From Candidatus Pacearchaeota archaeon (GTDB taxonomy: Archaea; Nanobdellota; Nanobdellia; Pacearchaeales; GW2011-AR1), in the NCBI GenBank assembly GCA_038874355.1, contig JAVZCO010000001.1:498159-562158 (forward strand): DNA of 64,000 bases, given 5' to 3'. Position numbers and translations under genes: made by a program. The notes beneath the pieces are model-generated. The model ran no database searches and was not told where the DNA came from. It saw only the letters and a program-made list of their open reading frames with translations. Every line of letters begins with the position of its first letter. Position 1 is the first letter of the stretch. Shown piece after piece: positions 1 to 8,126 of the stretch.

Positions 1-1011
1 TTTATCTGTTATTTTTTTTGCTCTTACATCAAGAGCGCCTCGAAATACTCCTGGAAATGCTAAAGCATTATTAATTTGATTTGGAAAATCACTTCTTCCA
101 GTAGCTATAATATAAGCACCAGCTTCTTTTGCATCTTTTGGGAAAATTTCTGGAATTGGGTTAGCCATAGCAAAAACAATTGCTTTTTTATTCATTTTTT
201 TTATCATTTCTTTTGTCACTATATTTCCTTTTGATAATCCTATTAAAACATCTCTTCCTTGTATAGCTTCTTTGATTCCACCATCAATATTTTCCTTATT
301 TGAAATTTTTAATAATTCTTTTTTGTATTTATCTAAATCTTTTCTATTTTTACTTATTATTCCTTTGATATCACAAAGAATTATATTTTTTGCCCCATAT
401 CTATATAATAATTTTGCTACAGCAGTTCCAGCTGCTCCCGCTCCTATAATTGCTATTTTTATTTCAGAAATTTTTTTATTTACTAATTTTAAAGAATTAA
501 TTAATGCTGCTAAAACAACAATAGCAGTTCCATGTTGATCATCATGCATTACAGGAATTCCTATATTTTGTAATCTCTTCTCAATTTCAAAACATTCCGG
601 CGCTTTATAATCTTCTAAATTTATCCCCCCAAAAACAGGAGAGATTTTCTTAATTATCTTAACATTTTCTTCTATATCTTTTGAATCAATGCATATTGGA
701 AAGGCGTCTATTCCTGCAAGCTCTTTGAAAATAGCACATTTTCCTTCCATTACAGGAATTGCTGCAAAAGCTCCTATATCTCCTAATCCTAAAACAGCGG
801 TTCCGTTACTAATAACAGCAACAGAATTACTTTTTATAGTATATTTGTAAACATCATTTTTATTAATATAAATTTTTTTGCATGGTTCTGCTACACCAGG
901 AGTATAAGCAAGAGAAAAATTTTTTTTTGTTTTTAATTTTACTTTTGATTTTATAATTAATTTTCCTCTAAGTTTTTCATGTAATTTAAGAGATTCTTTT
1001 TTTATATTCAT
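1..1011 (-). CDS. NAD(P)-dependent malic enzyme (C-terminus cut by window edge)
   Basis: Oxidative decarboxylation of malate to pyruvate and CO2, a cytoplasmic link between organic acids and pyruvate. The reading frame is open from the ATG at 1011 to the left edge, giving 337 residues without a stop. It shows the family's AYTPGVAEPC motif near residue 36, the DDQHGTA metal/substrate motif, the nucleotide-binding loop IAIIGAGAAG and the late block VFAMANPIPE. The PEP synthase at 48.4 kb could use the pyruvate made here. The length fits the short bacterial/archaeal form of the enzyme. Cofactor preference cannot be read. The start is supported by a TATA-like stretch shared with the divergent gene at 1062. 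Confidence 0.93.
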   Translation of the reverse strand, partial: MNIKKESLKLHEKLRGKLIIKSKVKLKTKKNFSLAYTPGVAEPCKKIYINKNDVYKYTIKSNSVAVISNGTAVLGLGDIGAFAAIPVMEGKCAIFKELAGIDAFPICIDSKDIEENVKIIKKISPVFGGINLEDYKAPECFEIEKRLQNIGIPVMHDDQHGTAIVVLAALINSLKLVNKKISEIKIAIIGAGAAGTAVAKLLYRYGAKNIILCDIKGIISKNRKDLDKYKKELLKISNKENIDGGIKEAIQGRDVLIGLSKGNIVTKEMIKKMNKKAIVFAMANPIPEIFPKDAKEAGAYIIATGRSDFPNQINNALAFPGVFRGALDVRAKKITDK

Positions 1012-1061
1012 ATTTTAACACATATATAAAAATTTATAAATATATGTTTTGTCTTTTTATT

Positions 1062-1292
1062 ATGGAAAAAGATATTGGAAGAATAAAGAAAAATCAAAAT
1101 ACAGATATTGTTATAAGAATAGATGATTTTGGAGGAAAGAAAGGAATAACAATCAGAGAGTTTAGTTCTAATGAAAGATATACAGGTTTTACAAAATCTG
1201 GTACAAGAATACCAGCTGAAAAATTTTTAGAATTTAAAGAAATTATTAATTCTATAGATTCAGATGATTTAAAAGAAGAAGTCAAGGAATAA
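1062..1292 (+). CDS. PC4/p15-like transcriptional coactivator family protein
   Basis: A 76-residue protein that fits the PC4 single-stranded DNA-binding fold: a short N-terminus, then a basic beta-rich segment with DIVIRIDDFGGKKGITIREF and YTGFTKSGTRIP, then a C-terminal helix. Family members bind ssDNA or melted promoters as dimers. The frame extends upstream to 1044, but the ATG at 1062 is preferred because a TATA box (TTTATAAATA, 1033-1042) lies at the right distance for a leaderless mRNA. It stands alone between the divergent malic enzyme and the MgtE-like gene. The family call rests on pattern recognition. The role in this cell is inferred. Confidence 0.75.
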   Translation: MEKDIGRIKKNQNTDIVIRIDDFGGKKGITIREFSSNERYTGFTKSGTRIPAEKFLEFKEIINSIDSDDLKEEVKE

Positions 1293-1340
1293 TAATTTTT
1301 TCTAAAAAAATTTATAAGTATAAAAATTATTAAAAATAAA

Positions 1341-1988
1341 ATGAAAATTTTAATTACTCTTTTATTTATAATAATATTAACAATTTTTTTAGGAATAACT
1401 TTAATAATTTTTATGAAAAAATTAAAAATTTCTAAGAGTATAATAAAAGAATCTTTATTAATACTTATTTTATGTATATTTGGAGAAATTCTTGCAGGAA
1501 TAATATTAAGCGATATAGAAAAGTTTCTAAATCTATTGCCTGGGGTACTTATTTTAGTTCCGATTGTTTCTGGAACAAGAGGTAGTTTGATGGGAATTTT
1601 TTGTTCTAGATTAACAAGTGCTTTACATTTAGGTTCTATTGAGGCAAATTTTAAAAAAGCTTTTTTTTTAAAAGACAATAATTTTAAAGAAAATGTTTTT
1701 GGTGTTTTATTTCTTACTATATTAATTGCTATTTTAAGTGGGGCTATGGCACATTACTTATGCATATTATTTAAATTTCCATCAGCCGGATTGTTTAAAT
1801 TTATATTTATAGTTTTAATAGCAAGTTTTCTTTCAGATTTTACTTTAATAATTACAGGAACAATAATTTCTTTTTTTAGTTTTAGAAAAGGATTTGACCC
1901 AGATAATTTATTATTTCCTTTAAATACAACTATAAGCGATATAATTTCTATATTATTTTTAGTTTTATCTGTCAGAATTTTGGTATGA
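1341..1988 (+). CDS. MgtE/SLC41-like divalent cation transporter membrane domain
   Basis: A 215-residue polytopic membrane protein with about five hydrophobic segments. The stretch around residues 70-95, containing LVPIVSGTRGSLMG and SRLTSALHLG, matches the MgtE/SLC41 membrane-domain signature (a 'P-x-x-x-x-x-RG-x-x-G' loop followed by SRLSTALHLG). It lacks the cytosolic N and CBS domains of full MgtE, so it is a single half-module that would have to dimerise. The PhoU/RCK-C protein encoded 40 bases downstream in the same direction is a likely soluble regulatory partner. Mg2+ or another divalent metal is the probable substrate by family. Confidence 0.72.
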   Translation: MKILITLLFIIILTIFLGITLIIFMKKLKISKSIIKESLLILILCIFGEILAGIILSDIEKFLNLLPGVLILVPIVSGTRGSLMGIFCSRLTSALHLGSIEANFKKAFFLKDNNFKENVFGVLFLTILIAILSGAMAHYLCILFKFPSAGLFKFIFIVLIASFLSDFTLIITGTIISFFSFRKGFDPDNLLFPLNTTISDIISILFLVLSVRILV

Positions 1989-2027
1989 TAAAATTTAAAT
2001 ATTTAAATAAATATAATATATAGAAAA

Positions 2028-2537
2028 ATGGAACAAAAAAATGTAAAAGAATTAATAACTAAAATAAAAGATTTATCTGTTTTAGCAGTAGATTTAGCAT
2101 ACTGTTCTGTTTTATTTTCTGATAAAGATTTAGCGAAAGAAGTTTCTTCTATATCAAGAAAAATAGATGATTTAAGAGATAATATTGAAAAATCTACATT
2201 AAAAGCTGCTACTTCTGGAGTGAATGAAGAAAAGCTTATTGGAATCTTAAGATTAGCATCTTATTCAGAAAGAATTTCTAATATTGCAGAAGAATTGGCA
2301 AAAACTGTTTTAAAAGGTCAAGTACACGAAATAGAAAAAAAGTCCTTAAATGAAGCAGAAGAAAATTTTGTTAGGATAAAAATAAAAAGAATAGATTCTA
2401 ATAAAAATGTTTCGCAATTTGGAAAAGATAATAAGATTTGGATTGTTACTATAAAAAGAAAGAAAACATGGATACATCATCCTAAAGCAGAAGAGAATTT
2501 ATTAGCAGGAGATTTAGTTTATGGCGTTAGACAATAG
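2028..2537 (+). CDS. PhoU-domain protein with C-terminal RCK_C (TrkA-C)-like domain
   Basis: 169 residues: an alpha-helical PhoU-like half (about residues 1-95, with a LAYCSVLF helix and an AEELAKTVLKG helix), then a beta-rich RCK_C/TrkA-C-like part (about 115-169) ending IWIVTIKRKKTWIHHP...GDLVYG. RCK_C domains bind ligands and gate cation transporters, and archaeal PhoU-RCK_C proteins are typically paired with transport genes. Its position directly after the MgtE-like gene suggests it regulates that transporter. The last 24 bases overlap the 3' end of the convergent hisS gene. Confidence 0.7.
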   Translation: MEQKNVKELITKIKDLSVLAVDLAYCSVLFSDKDLAKEVSSISRKIDDLRDNIEKSTLKAATSGVNEEKLIGILRLASYSERISNIAEELAKTVLKGQVHEIEKKSLNEAEENFVRIKIKRIDSNKNVSQFGKDNKIWIVTIKRKKTWIHHPKAEENLLAGDLVYGVRQ

Positions 2538-3698
2538 ATATTTTATTAATTTATTCTTATCCATCAATTTTTCTTTTCCAATAACCATATCTTTTATTTT
2601 AAATTTTTTAGTTTTTATTTCTTCTTCTCCTACAAATATAACATAAGGAATTTTATAATAATTTGCATATTCTAAAGCTTTAGATGGTTTTCCATACATA
2701 ATGCTGCAATAAATTTTATTTTTTCTTAATTCTTTTAATAAGTTTATAGATTCTTTATCTTGATTTAAACTTATTACTAAAACAAAATTTTCTTTTGTTT
2801 CTATTTTTGCTAATTTTGATAATCTTTCTAATCCAAAAGAAATTCCTGTAGATTGAATATTATCTATCATGTATGAACCTCCAGCGATTATTGTTTCTTT
2901 CATTTCATTACTTTTTATCTCAAAAACATTACCGTTATAATAAGAAAGACCTCTTGCCAAATTAGGTAAGAAATTAACTTTTACGCCATATAAATTACAC
3001 CAATCTTTTAATTCTATTATTTCTTTATAAGAAGGATATTTTTCAAAAAAAGATTCTTTTTGTTTAAAAATCTCTAAAATTTTTTCTGCATTATATTTTT
3101 TTAATTTTAATCTTACCTCTTCTTCAGTAATTTTGTCTAACTTATCTATTTCTCTTATTACCTCTTCTTTATTTTTTATTTCTTCAGAATCTAAAATTTC
3201 ATTAAGTAACTTTCTGTTATTTATATAAATAGTTGCCTTTACATTTAATTCATCTAAAATATTTTTTGCTAAAGATAAAATTTCTGCTTCATCTTTAATT
3301 GTTGATCCTACAATATCTACATCACATTGTGTAAATTGTCTAAATCTATTGCTTGACGTAGGTTCATCTCTAAAAACTTCCCCAATTTGATATCTTTTAA
3401 ATGGCAATTTTTTATTTTTATATAATCTTTTTAATTGAAATGTTAGTTCATATCTTAAAGCAAGATTCCTTTTTCCTTTATCTTGCAGTTTAAAAATATC
3501 TGATATCACTTCATCATTTTGATTGTTACCTTTAACAAAATCTTCGTACTCTATTATTGGAGTTTCAACTGGAGAAAATCCATACAATTTAAAATTTTTT
3601 ATTAAAATTTCTTTAACTTTTTCTCTTATTCTTGCTTCTTCTCCATCAATATCCTTAAATCCTTTTACATTTTCCATCTTTATTTTATTCTTTAACAT
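2514..3698 (-). CDS. hisS: Histidyl-tRNA synthetase
   Basis: Class II aminoacyl-tRNA synthetase charging tRNA-His. Motif 2 reads IGEVFRDEPTSSNRFRQFTQ and the histidine-binding block reads LARGLSYYNGNVFEI. A C-terminal Rossmann-like anticodon-binding domain follows (FVLVISLNQDKESI...). At 394 residues it is close to the compact archaeal form. The first ATG (3698) lies only 12 bases after the mature 3' end of tRNA-His; the ATG eight codons in (3677) is an alternative start. tRNA-His and hisS very likely share one transcript from a TATA box near 3813. The 3' end overlaps the convergent PhoU-like gene by 24 bases. Confidence 0.97.
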   Translation of the reverse strand: MLKNKIKMENVKGFKDIDGEEARIREKVKEILIKNFKLYGFSPVETPIIEYEDFVKGNNQNDEVISDIFKLQDKGKRNLALRYELTFQLKRLYKNKKLPFKRYQIGEVFRDEPTSSNRFRQFTQCDVDIVGSTIKDEAEILSLAKNILDELNVKATIYINNRKLLNEILDSEEIKNKEEVIREIDKLDKITEEEVRLKLKKYNAEKILEIFKQKESFFEKYPSYKEIIELKDWCNLYGVKVNFLPNLARGLSYYNGNVFEIKSNEMKETIIAGGSYMIDNIQSTGISFGLERLSKLAKIETKENFVLVISLNQDKESINLLKELRKNKIYCSIMYGKPSKALEYANYYKIPYVIFVGEEEIKTKKFKIKDMVIGKEKLMDKNKLIKYLLSNAIN

Positions 3699-3710
3699 TT
3701 ATTTTTTAAG

Positions 3711-3784
3711 GGCGGAAGGAGGGAGTCGAACCCTCTTCTAGCGGGCCACAGCCGCTCGTACTAAACCGTTATACTACATCCGCC
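3711..3784 (-). tRNA. tRNA-His (GUG)
   Basis: On the minus strand this folds as a full cloverleaf with a genomically encoded extra 5' G (G-1) facing C73, the tRNA-His identity pair. The acceptor stem has one T-T mismatch. The D-stem is GTAT/GTAC, the anticodon stem AGCGG/CCGCT holds loop CTGTGGC (anticodon GTG), and the T arm is GAGGG-TTCGACT-CCCTC. No CCA is encoded. It lies immediately upstream of hisS in the same direction, so tRNA and cognate synthetase appear co-transcribed. Confidence 0.95.
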
Positions 3785-3874
3785 ATTTCATAATTAATTA
3801 AATAAGAAGAATTTAAAAATCTATCAGAATATTAAAATTAATAAATATATTATAATTAATAGTATTTTTAATTT

Positions 3875-4240
3875 CTAAAACTTATTTTCAGAATGGAAAA
3901 TTTCATATTTTCTTAAAATATTTTCAACTTCCTTCTTTGATTTTTTCATATTATTTAATCTTTCTTTTTTTGATTTTTTTCCTTTTTCATATTCAATTTT
4001 TGCTATTAAATAATCATATTGCTTTTTTGCCAAAGAATAAAAATTCGATATTTTTTCTTTTTTTTCTTGTGGTAAATTACTAATCATTTTATTTAATAAT
4101 CTATAATGAATTAAGAAATTTTCTGGTATTTTATCTTTTTCTAATTCTTCGAAATCATTATAAAATATTTTTAATATACGCCTTTCTAAATTTACCCCAT
4201 TTATATAAACATAATCTAAGTTTTTACTTTCCTTTTTCAT
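3875..4240 (-). CDS. Hypothetical helical basic protein
   Basis: 121 residues, strongly lysine-rich and predicted helical, with no membrane segment or recognisable catalytic motif. The centre has a run of charged helices (EKGKKSKKERL, KKSKKEVENILRK). It follows the other unknown gene (4237-4596) with a 4-base ATGA overlap, so the two are probably translated together and may act together. I do not recognise the family. Confidence 0.6.
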   Translation of the reverse strand: MKKESKNLDYVYINGVNLERRILKIFYNDFEELEKDKIPENFLIHYRLLNKMISNLPQEKKEKISNFYSLAKKQYDYLIAKIEYEKGKKSKKERLNNMKKSKKEVENILRKYEIFHSENKF

Positions 4241-4596
4241 TTTTCTAAATTTTTTGTTCCTATATGAAAAAATCCTTCATAAATTAAACCAAGATATTCT
4301 TTATCATCCAAAAATTCATTGAAATATTCATTATAAATAGGATTTTCCTCAATTAAACTCATTTTATTTTTATTTTTTATAATATTAGAATTTAATCTAT
4401 TCCTTCTTAAATAATTTTTATCTAATAAACTGTAGTCTATATTTTCGTGTAATTTTAATTCTGTTATCTCTTCTATATTACCAAAATAATTTTTTTGATT
4501 TGAGATTAATTTAGAATTAATCTGTTTTAAAGATAACCCTTCTCTTTCAAGGATTTTTTCCCATTTCTGAAAAATTTTCAGTTTTTCTTCTTCCAT
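4237..4596 (-). CDS. Hypothetical cytoplasmic protein
   Basis: About 119 residues starting at MEEEKLKIFQ. The frame extends nine codons further upstream (to 4623), but the internal ATG at 4596 is about 30 bases from a TATA box at 4625-4634, as expected for a leaderless message. The protein is charged, with no membrane segment and no motif I can name. It forms a two-gene unit with the downstream unknown gene (4-base overlap). Function unknown. Confidence 0.6.
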   Translation of the reverse strand: MEEEKLKIFQKWEKILEREGLSLKQINSKLISNQKNYFGNIEEITELKLHENIDYSLLDKNYLRRNRLNSNIIKNKNKMSLIEENPIYNEYFNEFLDDKEYLGLIYEGFFHIGTKNLEK

Positions 4597-4624
4597 TTTA
4601 AAAAAATTAAAACGATAAAACAAG

Positions 4625-4634
4625 TTTATAAATA
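4625..4634. promoter_or_regulatory. TATA box probably shared by divergent genes
   Basis: TTTATAAATA on the plus strand sits 20 bases before the rhomboid ATG at 4654. Read on the minus strand, the same site (TATTTATAAAC) lies about 30 bases before the ATG at 4596. The near-symmetrical box could drive both divergent genes. Inferred from spacing only. Confidence 0.45.
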
Positions 4635-4653
4635 TTATTGTTTTTAAATAAAC

Positions 4654-5271
4654 ATGAAATTTATATCTTTATGGTTAAGTTTAGTGTGTATAGTTTTTTT
4701 TATTTTTCAATTCGTTTTTCCTAATTTTACAAATGCCTTTATTTTAAATCAACAAAGTTTTATTCAACCATATAGATTTGTTATTTCTATTTTTTTACAT
4801 GGAAATTTTGAACATTTAATTTTTAATTTATTTGCATTAATTATGTTTGGATTGATTCTTGAAAGTCTAATTGGAAGTAAAAAATTTCTTTTTGTTTTTT
4901 TTGTTTCTGGGATTTTAACAAATTTAATTACAGTAAATTTTTATAACTCTTCTCTCGGAGCATCTGGAGCAATTTATGGAATATTAGGAACTTTAACTAT
5001 AATTCGCCCATTAATGACGATATGGGTTTTTTCTTTACCTATGCCAATGTTTTTTGCTGCAATAATTTGGATTATTTTGAGTATTATTGGAATTTTTAAT
5101 CCTATAGATAATATAGGACATATTGCTCATTTATCTGGAATATTATTTGGATTTATTTTTGGTTTAGTATTTAGATTAAAAAATAATAACAAAAGAAATA
5201 AAATAAAAATAGAAAAAATAAATATTCCAGAAGAAGAAATAAGATTATGGGAAGATTATTATTTTAAATAA
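4654..5271 (+). CDS. Rhomboid-family intramembrane serine protease
   Basis: A 205-residue membrane protein with about six transmembrane helices. It carries the rhomboid features in order: an HGNFEHLIFNLFAL segment (about 50-63), the serine motif GASGAIYG with S104 as nucleophile, and the last-helix motif GHIAHLSG with H156/H159 supplying the catalytic histidine. Rhomboids cleave membrane proteins inside or near the bilayer. The C-terminal 35 residues form a charged cytoplasmic tail (KNNNKRNKIKIEK). It starts 20 bases after a TATA box, so it is likely leaderless. Substrates are unknown; the window encodes several single-pass surface proteins. Confidence 0.93.
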   Translation: MKFISLWLSLVCIVFFIFQFVFPNFTNAFILNQQSFIQPYRFVISIFLHGNFEHLIFNLFALIMFGLILESLIGSKKFLFVFFVSGILTNLITVNFYNSSLGASGAIYGILGTLTIIRPLMTIWVFSLPMPMFFAAIIWIILSIIGIFNPIDNIGHIAHLSGILFGFIFGLVFRLKNNNKRNKIKIEKINIPEEEIRLWEDYYFK

Positions 5272-5340
5272 ATATTTAAAAGATTAAAATATATTTTAAA
5301 TTTTAATAATTTTTAAAAAATCTTTTTTCCATTTTTAAAA

Positions 5341-5778
5341 ATGATTTATGATTATAAAAACTTAGAATTTTTCTTTTATGATAATGTAGAAAAAAACTTT
5401 AGAAATTTTAGTTTTTATGAAAAAGATTTAACTTTTTATATAACTAATATGCTTATTAAATTTGTTAAAGAAGAAAAAATTAGTAATTTAAGAAATTTTA
5501 AAATAGAAAATCTTATTCTTGCAGAAATGGAAAATATAAATTCTTATAATATTATTAGAAATTGTGCAGATTCTATATTATTTAGTCTCGGATTTTTTTC
5601 AGAATATTTTAAAAAAAGAAAATCAATAAGCTTTTATTCTTTTTTAGGAAAAAGATTGTATTACGTTTCTTCTTTACATGAATCTCCATATCAAAAAAGT
5701 TTATATTTAATCCATAAAAATTTTGAAGACTGTGTCTTAGGATTAAATATAATTAGAAAAGAATTGAATTTTAAGTGA
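5341..5778 (+). CDS. Hypothetical protein
   Basis: 145 residues, rich in aromatic and asparagine residues, with no clear membrane helix and no motif I recognise. Base composition matches the AT-rich core genome. It is the last gene before the less AT-rich restriction-modification island, so its end marks the approximate left limit of that island. A TATA-like stretch lies near 5311. Function unknown. Confidence 0.6.
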   Translation: MIYDYKNLEFFFYDNVEKNFRNFSFYEKDLTFYITNMLIKFVKEEKISNLRNFKIENLILAEMENINSYNIIRNCADSILFSLGFFSEYFKKRKSISFYSFLGKRLYYVSSLHESPYQKSLYLIHKNFEDCVLGLNIIRKELNFK

Positions 5779-5899
5779 GAAAAAAGATAATAACTAAAAT
5801 AATCTTAAGTAAACAAAATAAATTAAAACATTTAGAATTGTTAAAAGTTAGCGAGTCACATTAATATTCTTTCTATATTCAAGCAAAAATAAAATATTA

Positions 5900-5932
5900 T
5901 AAATCTTGCGAGCCCGAAGGGCGAGCTTGTGG
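5900..5932. other. GC-rich hairpin-like stretch at left edge of defence island
   Basis: In the 212-base gap between 5779 and 5990, a locally G/C-rich run contains GCCC-GAA-GGGC, a perfect 4-bp stem, flanked by imperfectly related GCGAG and GCGAGC. It stands out from the surrounding AT-rich sequence and resembles other short GC hairpins at 10.1 kb and 38.8 kb. No gene is seen in this gap before the RHH start. Confidence 0.4.
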
Positions 5933-5945
5933 GGGGAAAACAGTA

Positions 5946-5975
5946 ATATTTATATACAAATGTACATATTTATAT
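5946..5975 (+). promoter_or_regulatory. Promoter with duplicated ATATTTATAT box (possible operator)
   Basis: The 10-base element ATATTTATAT occurs twice, at 5946-5955 and 5966-5975, exactly 20 bases (two helical turns) apart. The upstream copy is suitably placed as the TATA box. The downstream copy would overlap the transcription start, where a bound RHH dimer could block initiation. The first gene downstream encodes such a regulator, so autoregulation is a reasonable inference. Confidence 0.45.
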
Positions 5976-5990
5976 TAGTTAGGGGTTGAA

Positions 5991-6134
5991 ATGAAATCAA
6001 AAAATATTACATTGAGAGTTAATTCCGATTTGTATGATAAGTATAAAGAGTTTTGCAAAAAGAAGGGTTTATTAATATCTCGTCAAGTTGAGATTATGAT
6101 GGAAGAGCAGCTTAAAGAGGAGACAAGAAAATGA
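5991..6134 (+). CDS. Ribbon-helix-helix (Arc/CopG-like) regulator
   Basis: A 47-residue protein with the RHH pattern: a short beta strand (NITLRVNSDLYDKYKEF), a helix, a turn (KKKGLLIS) and a second helix (RQVEIMMEEQLKEE). Such proteins bind operator DNA as dimers through the paired strands. The stop codon overlaps the start of the methylase-nuclease gene (ATGA), so it is the first gene of the restriction-modification operon and probably controls its expression. An AGGGG stretch upstream can act as ribosome binding site. Confidence 0.8.
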   Translation: MKSKNITLRVNSDLYDKYKEFCKKKGLLISRQVEIMMEEQLKEETRK

Positions 6135-7915
6135 ATAAAGACAATCATGATTCTATTTTTCAAAGAAACATACAGCGAGGAATAGACAAAGGGATTATAA
6201 AAGTAGAAAGCGATGGCTCAAAAATAACTTATTTCTGTAAAAAAGATTATTCTACTTCTTTTAAAAATCCAGAAGAAAAAGTAAGGGCTTCTTATTTTTG
6301 TGAGCTTGTTTTAGATTATGATTATCCTGCTAAAAATATAGATATTGAAGTTACTGTTCCAAGAAGAACACCTGAGGATAGGGCAGATATTGTCGTTTAT
6401 GATGAAGAAGGGGCAGAATATCTTGTTATTGAATGTAAAAAAGATGGAATTACAGACGCAGAATTTAAGCAAGCAATTGAGCAAGCGTTTGGAAATGCAA
6501 ACAGTTTAAGGGCAAAGTTTGCTTCGGTTGTTGCAGGTATTACAAAAACCGCTTTTGATGTTGCAGGTTTTAAGCCAAGTGAAAGAGAGAAAAATGTTAT
6601 TTCAGATATTCCAAAGAAATATGGAAAAACGCCAAAATACAAATTCATAAAAGGAGAAAAAGGCAAAGAATTAAAAGAAGTTTCCAGAGAGGAACTAATC
6701 AGAGCATTAGAGAAATCTCATGATACTGTTTGGCAAGGCGGGAAATTAGCGCCTACAACAGCTTTTGACGAAGTTTCTAAACTCCTTTTTTGTAAACTAA
6801 AGGATGAAAAAACAACAAAGAAAGGAGAAGCATATAGTTTTCAAATTGGAACGCATGAATCAGCGGAAGAAATTTTTAATAAGATAAATGCAATTTATCA
6901 AAAAGCCAAAAAAGAAGACGCAGAAGTTTTTAAAGAAGATATAAGATTAGAGCCGAAAGTCGTTTATAATGTTGTTGAGCATTTACAGGAATTAGCCATA
7001 AATAAGATTGATTTAGACACCAAAGGCGTGGCTTTTGAGAGGTTTATGGAAGATTTCTTTAAAGGAAAAATGGGGCAATTCTTTACACCGAGAGAAATAA
7101 TAAATTTCTGTGTTGAGATGATGAATCCAACAAGAGAAGATTTAATAATAGACCCTGCTTGCGGCTCAGGTGGTTTCTTGCTTAATGCTCTTGATAAAAT
7201 ACGGAAATTTGCAGAAACAAACTATGATGAGAAAGAAGCATGGGAACATTGGCATAAGTTTGCCATGAATAATCTTTATGGAATTGAGATAAACGACCAA
7301 ATAGCCCGTGTTTGCAAGATGAACATGATAATTCATGACGATGGACACACAAATATTATATCAACAGATTCGTTAAGAAACATTGATGAAATCACAAAAA
7401 TACACAAAGGGTTTAAGAAAAACCAGTTTGATATTTTGCTTACTAATCCCCCGTTTGGAGCTGTTGTAAAATCCAGCGAAAAAGATTATCTAGACAAATA
7501 CGAGTTAGGCAAAGGAAAGAAAAACCAAAAAACAGAAATATTATTTATAGAAAGATGTCTTGATTTCTTAAAACCAAATGGAAAAATGGCAATAGTGTTG
7601 CCTGACGGAATTTTAACAAATTCATCATTACAATATGTTAGAGATTTCTTAATGGAAAAATCACAAATATTAGCAGTTGTTTCACTTCCTCAGTTTGCAT
7701 TTACTCATTTCGGAGCAGGAGTAAAATCCTCTCTTGTATTTGTGAGAAAGAAAAAAGAAAATGAAAAATTAGGAAATTATCCTATCTTCATGGCAATAGC
7801 TGAACATATTGGTTATGACGCAACAGGCAGAAAAGACCCAATTAATGATTTAGATAAAATCTTAGAAGAATACAGAAAGTTTGAGAAAAATCCAAAAGGG
7901 TATAAAGGAGGATAG
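6131..7915 (+). CDS. Nuclease-methyltransferase fusion: HSDR_N-like domain + N6-adenine DNA methylase
   Basis: A 594-residue cytoplasmic protein. Residues about 45-190 resemble the N-terminal nuclease domain of type I HsdR proteins (PD-(D/E)XK fold), with D86 in RADIVVYD and E101-x-K103 in VIECKK. Residues about 200-300 resemble the HsdM N-terminal helical region, and about 300-560 form an N6-adenine methylase with SAM motif DPACGSGGF (from D341) and catalytic NPPFG (from N439). Methylation and cleavage may therefore reside in one chain that uses the S subunit encoded downstream, as in BcgI-like type IIG/IIB systems. No HsdR translocase gene is present nearby. Codon use is less AT-biased than in neighbouring genes, suggesting transfer. 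Confidence 0.88.
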   Translation: MNKDNHDSIFQRNIQRGIDKGIIKVESDGSKITYFCKKDYSTSFKNPEEKVRASYFCELVLDYDYPAKNIDIEVTVPRRTPEDRADIVVYDEEGAEYLVIECKKDGITDAEFKQAIEQAFGNANSLRAKFASVVAGITKTAFDVAGFKPSEREKNVISDIPKKYGKTPKYKFIKGEKGKELKEVSREELIRALEKSHDTVWQGGKLAPTTAFDEVSKLLFCKLKDEKTTKKGEAYSFQIGTHESAEEIFNKINAIYQKAKKEDAEVFKEDIRLEPKVVYNVVEHLQELAINKIDLDTKGVAFERFMEDFFKGKMGQFFTPREIINFCVEMMNPTREDLIIDPACGSGGFLLNALDKIRKFAETNYDEKEAWEHWHKFAMNNLYGIEINDQIARVCKMNMIIHDDGHTNIISTDSLRNIDEITKIHKGFKKNQFDILLTNPPFGAVVKSSEKDYLDKYELGKGKKNQKTEILFIERCLDFLKPNGKMAIVLPDGILTNSSLQYVRDFLMEKSQILAVVSLPQFAFTHFGAGVKSSLVFVRKKKENEKLGNYPIFMAIAEHIGYDATGRKDPINDLDKILEEYRKFEKNPKGYKGG

Positions 7916-7916
7916 A

Positions 7917-8126
7917 ATGACGCAATTAGAACAAATAAATCAATTATCTATAATTGGCTTAACATTCATTTTAGCAATATCTTCTGTATTTGATTTTTTA
8001 TATAATTATTTTGAAAAAAATATTATATTATTAATTTTTTATATCCTTCTTACTGGAATAGGTATACTCGTTATAATATTTTTTTTCAACAAAAAAATGA
8101 AAGGTGTAATTAAAAATGAAAAATAA
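7917..8126 (+). CDS. Small two-helix membrane protein inside RM operon
   Basis: 69 residues starting MTQLEQINQL, chosen because a strong Shine-Dalgarno site (GGAGG) lies within the last codons of the methylase gene, one base before this start. Two hydrophobic segments span about residues 10-28 and 33-55, followed by a basic tail (FNKKMKGVIKNEK). It overlaps the next membrane-protein gene by 11 bases. Small membrane proteins between M and S genes are not part of classical RM systems. Function unknown. Confidence 0.7.
   Translation: MTQLEQINQLSIIGLTFILAISSVFDFLYNYFEKNIILLIFYILLTGIGILVIIFFFNKKMKGVIKNEK

Noticed and set aside
272-538. Plus-strand 88-residue frame
   Set aside because: Lies wholly inside the minus-strand malic enzyme, whose motifs are unmistakable.
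1094-1678. Minus-strand 194-residue frame
   Set aside because: Antisense to the PC4-like and MgtE-like genes, low-complexity composition, no motif.
5779-5990. Duplicate of the tRNA-Glu 3' end as left attachment site
   Set aside because: No stretch resembling the tRNA 3' end was found, only an unrelated GC hairpin.
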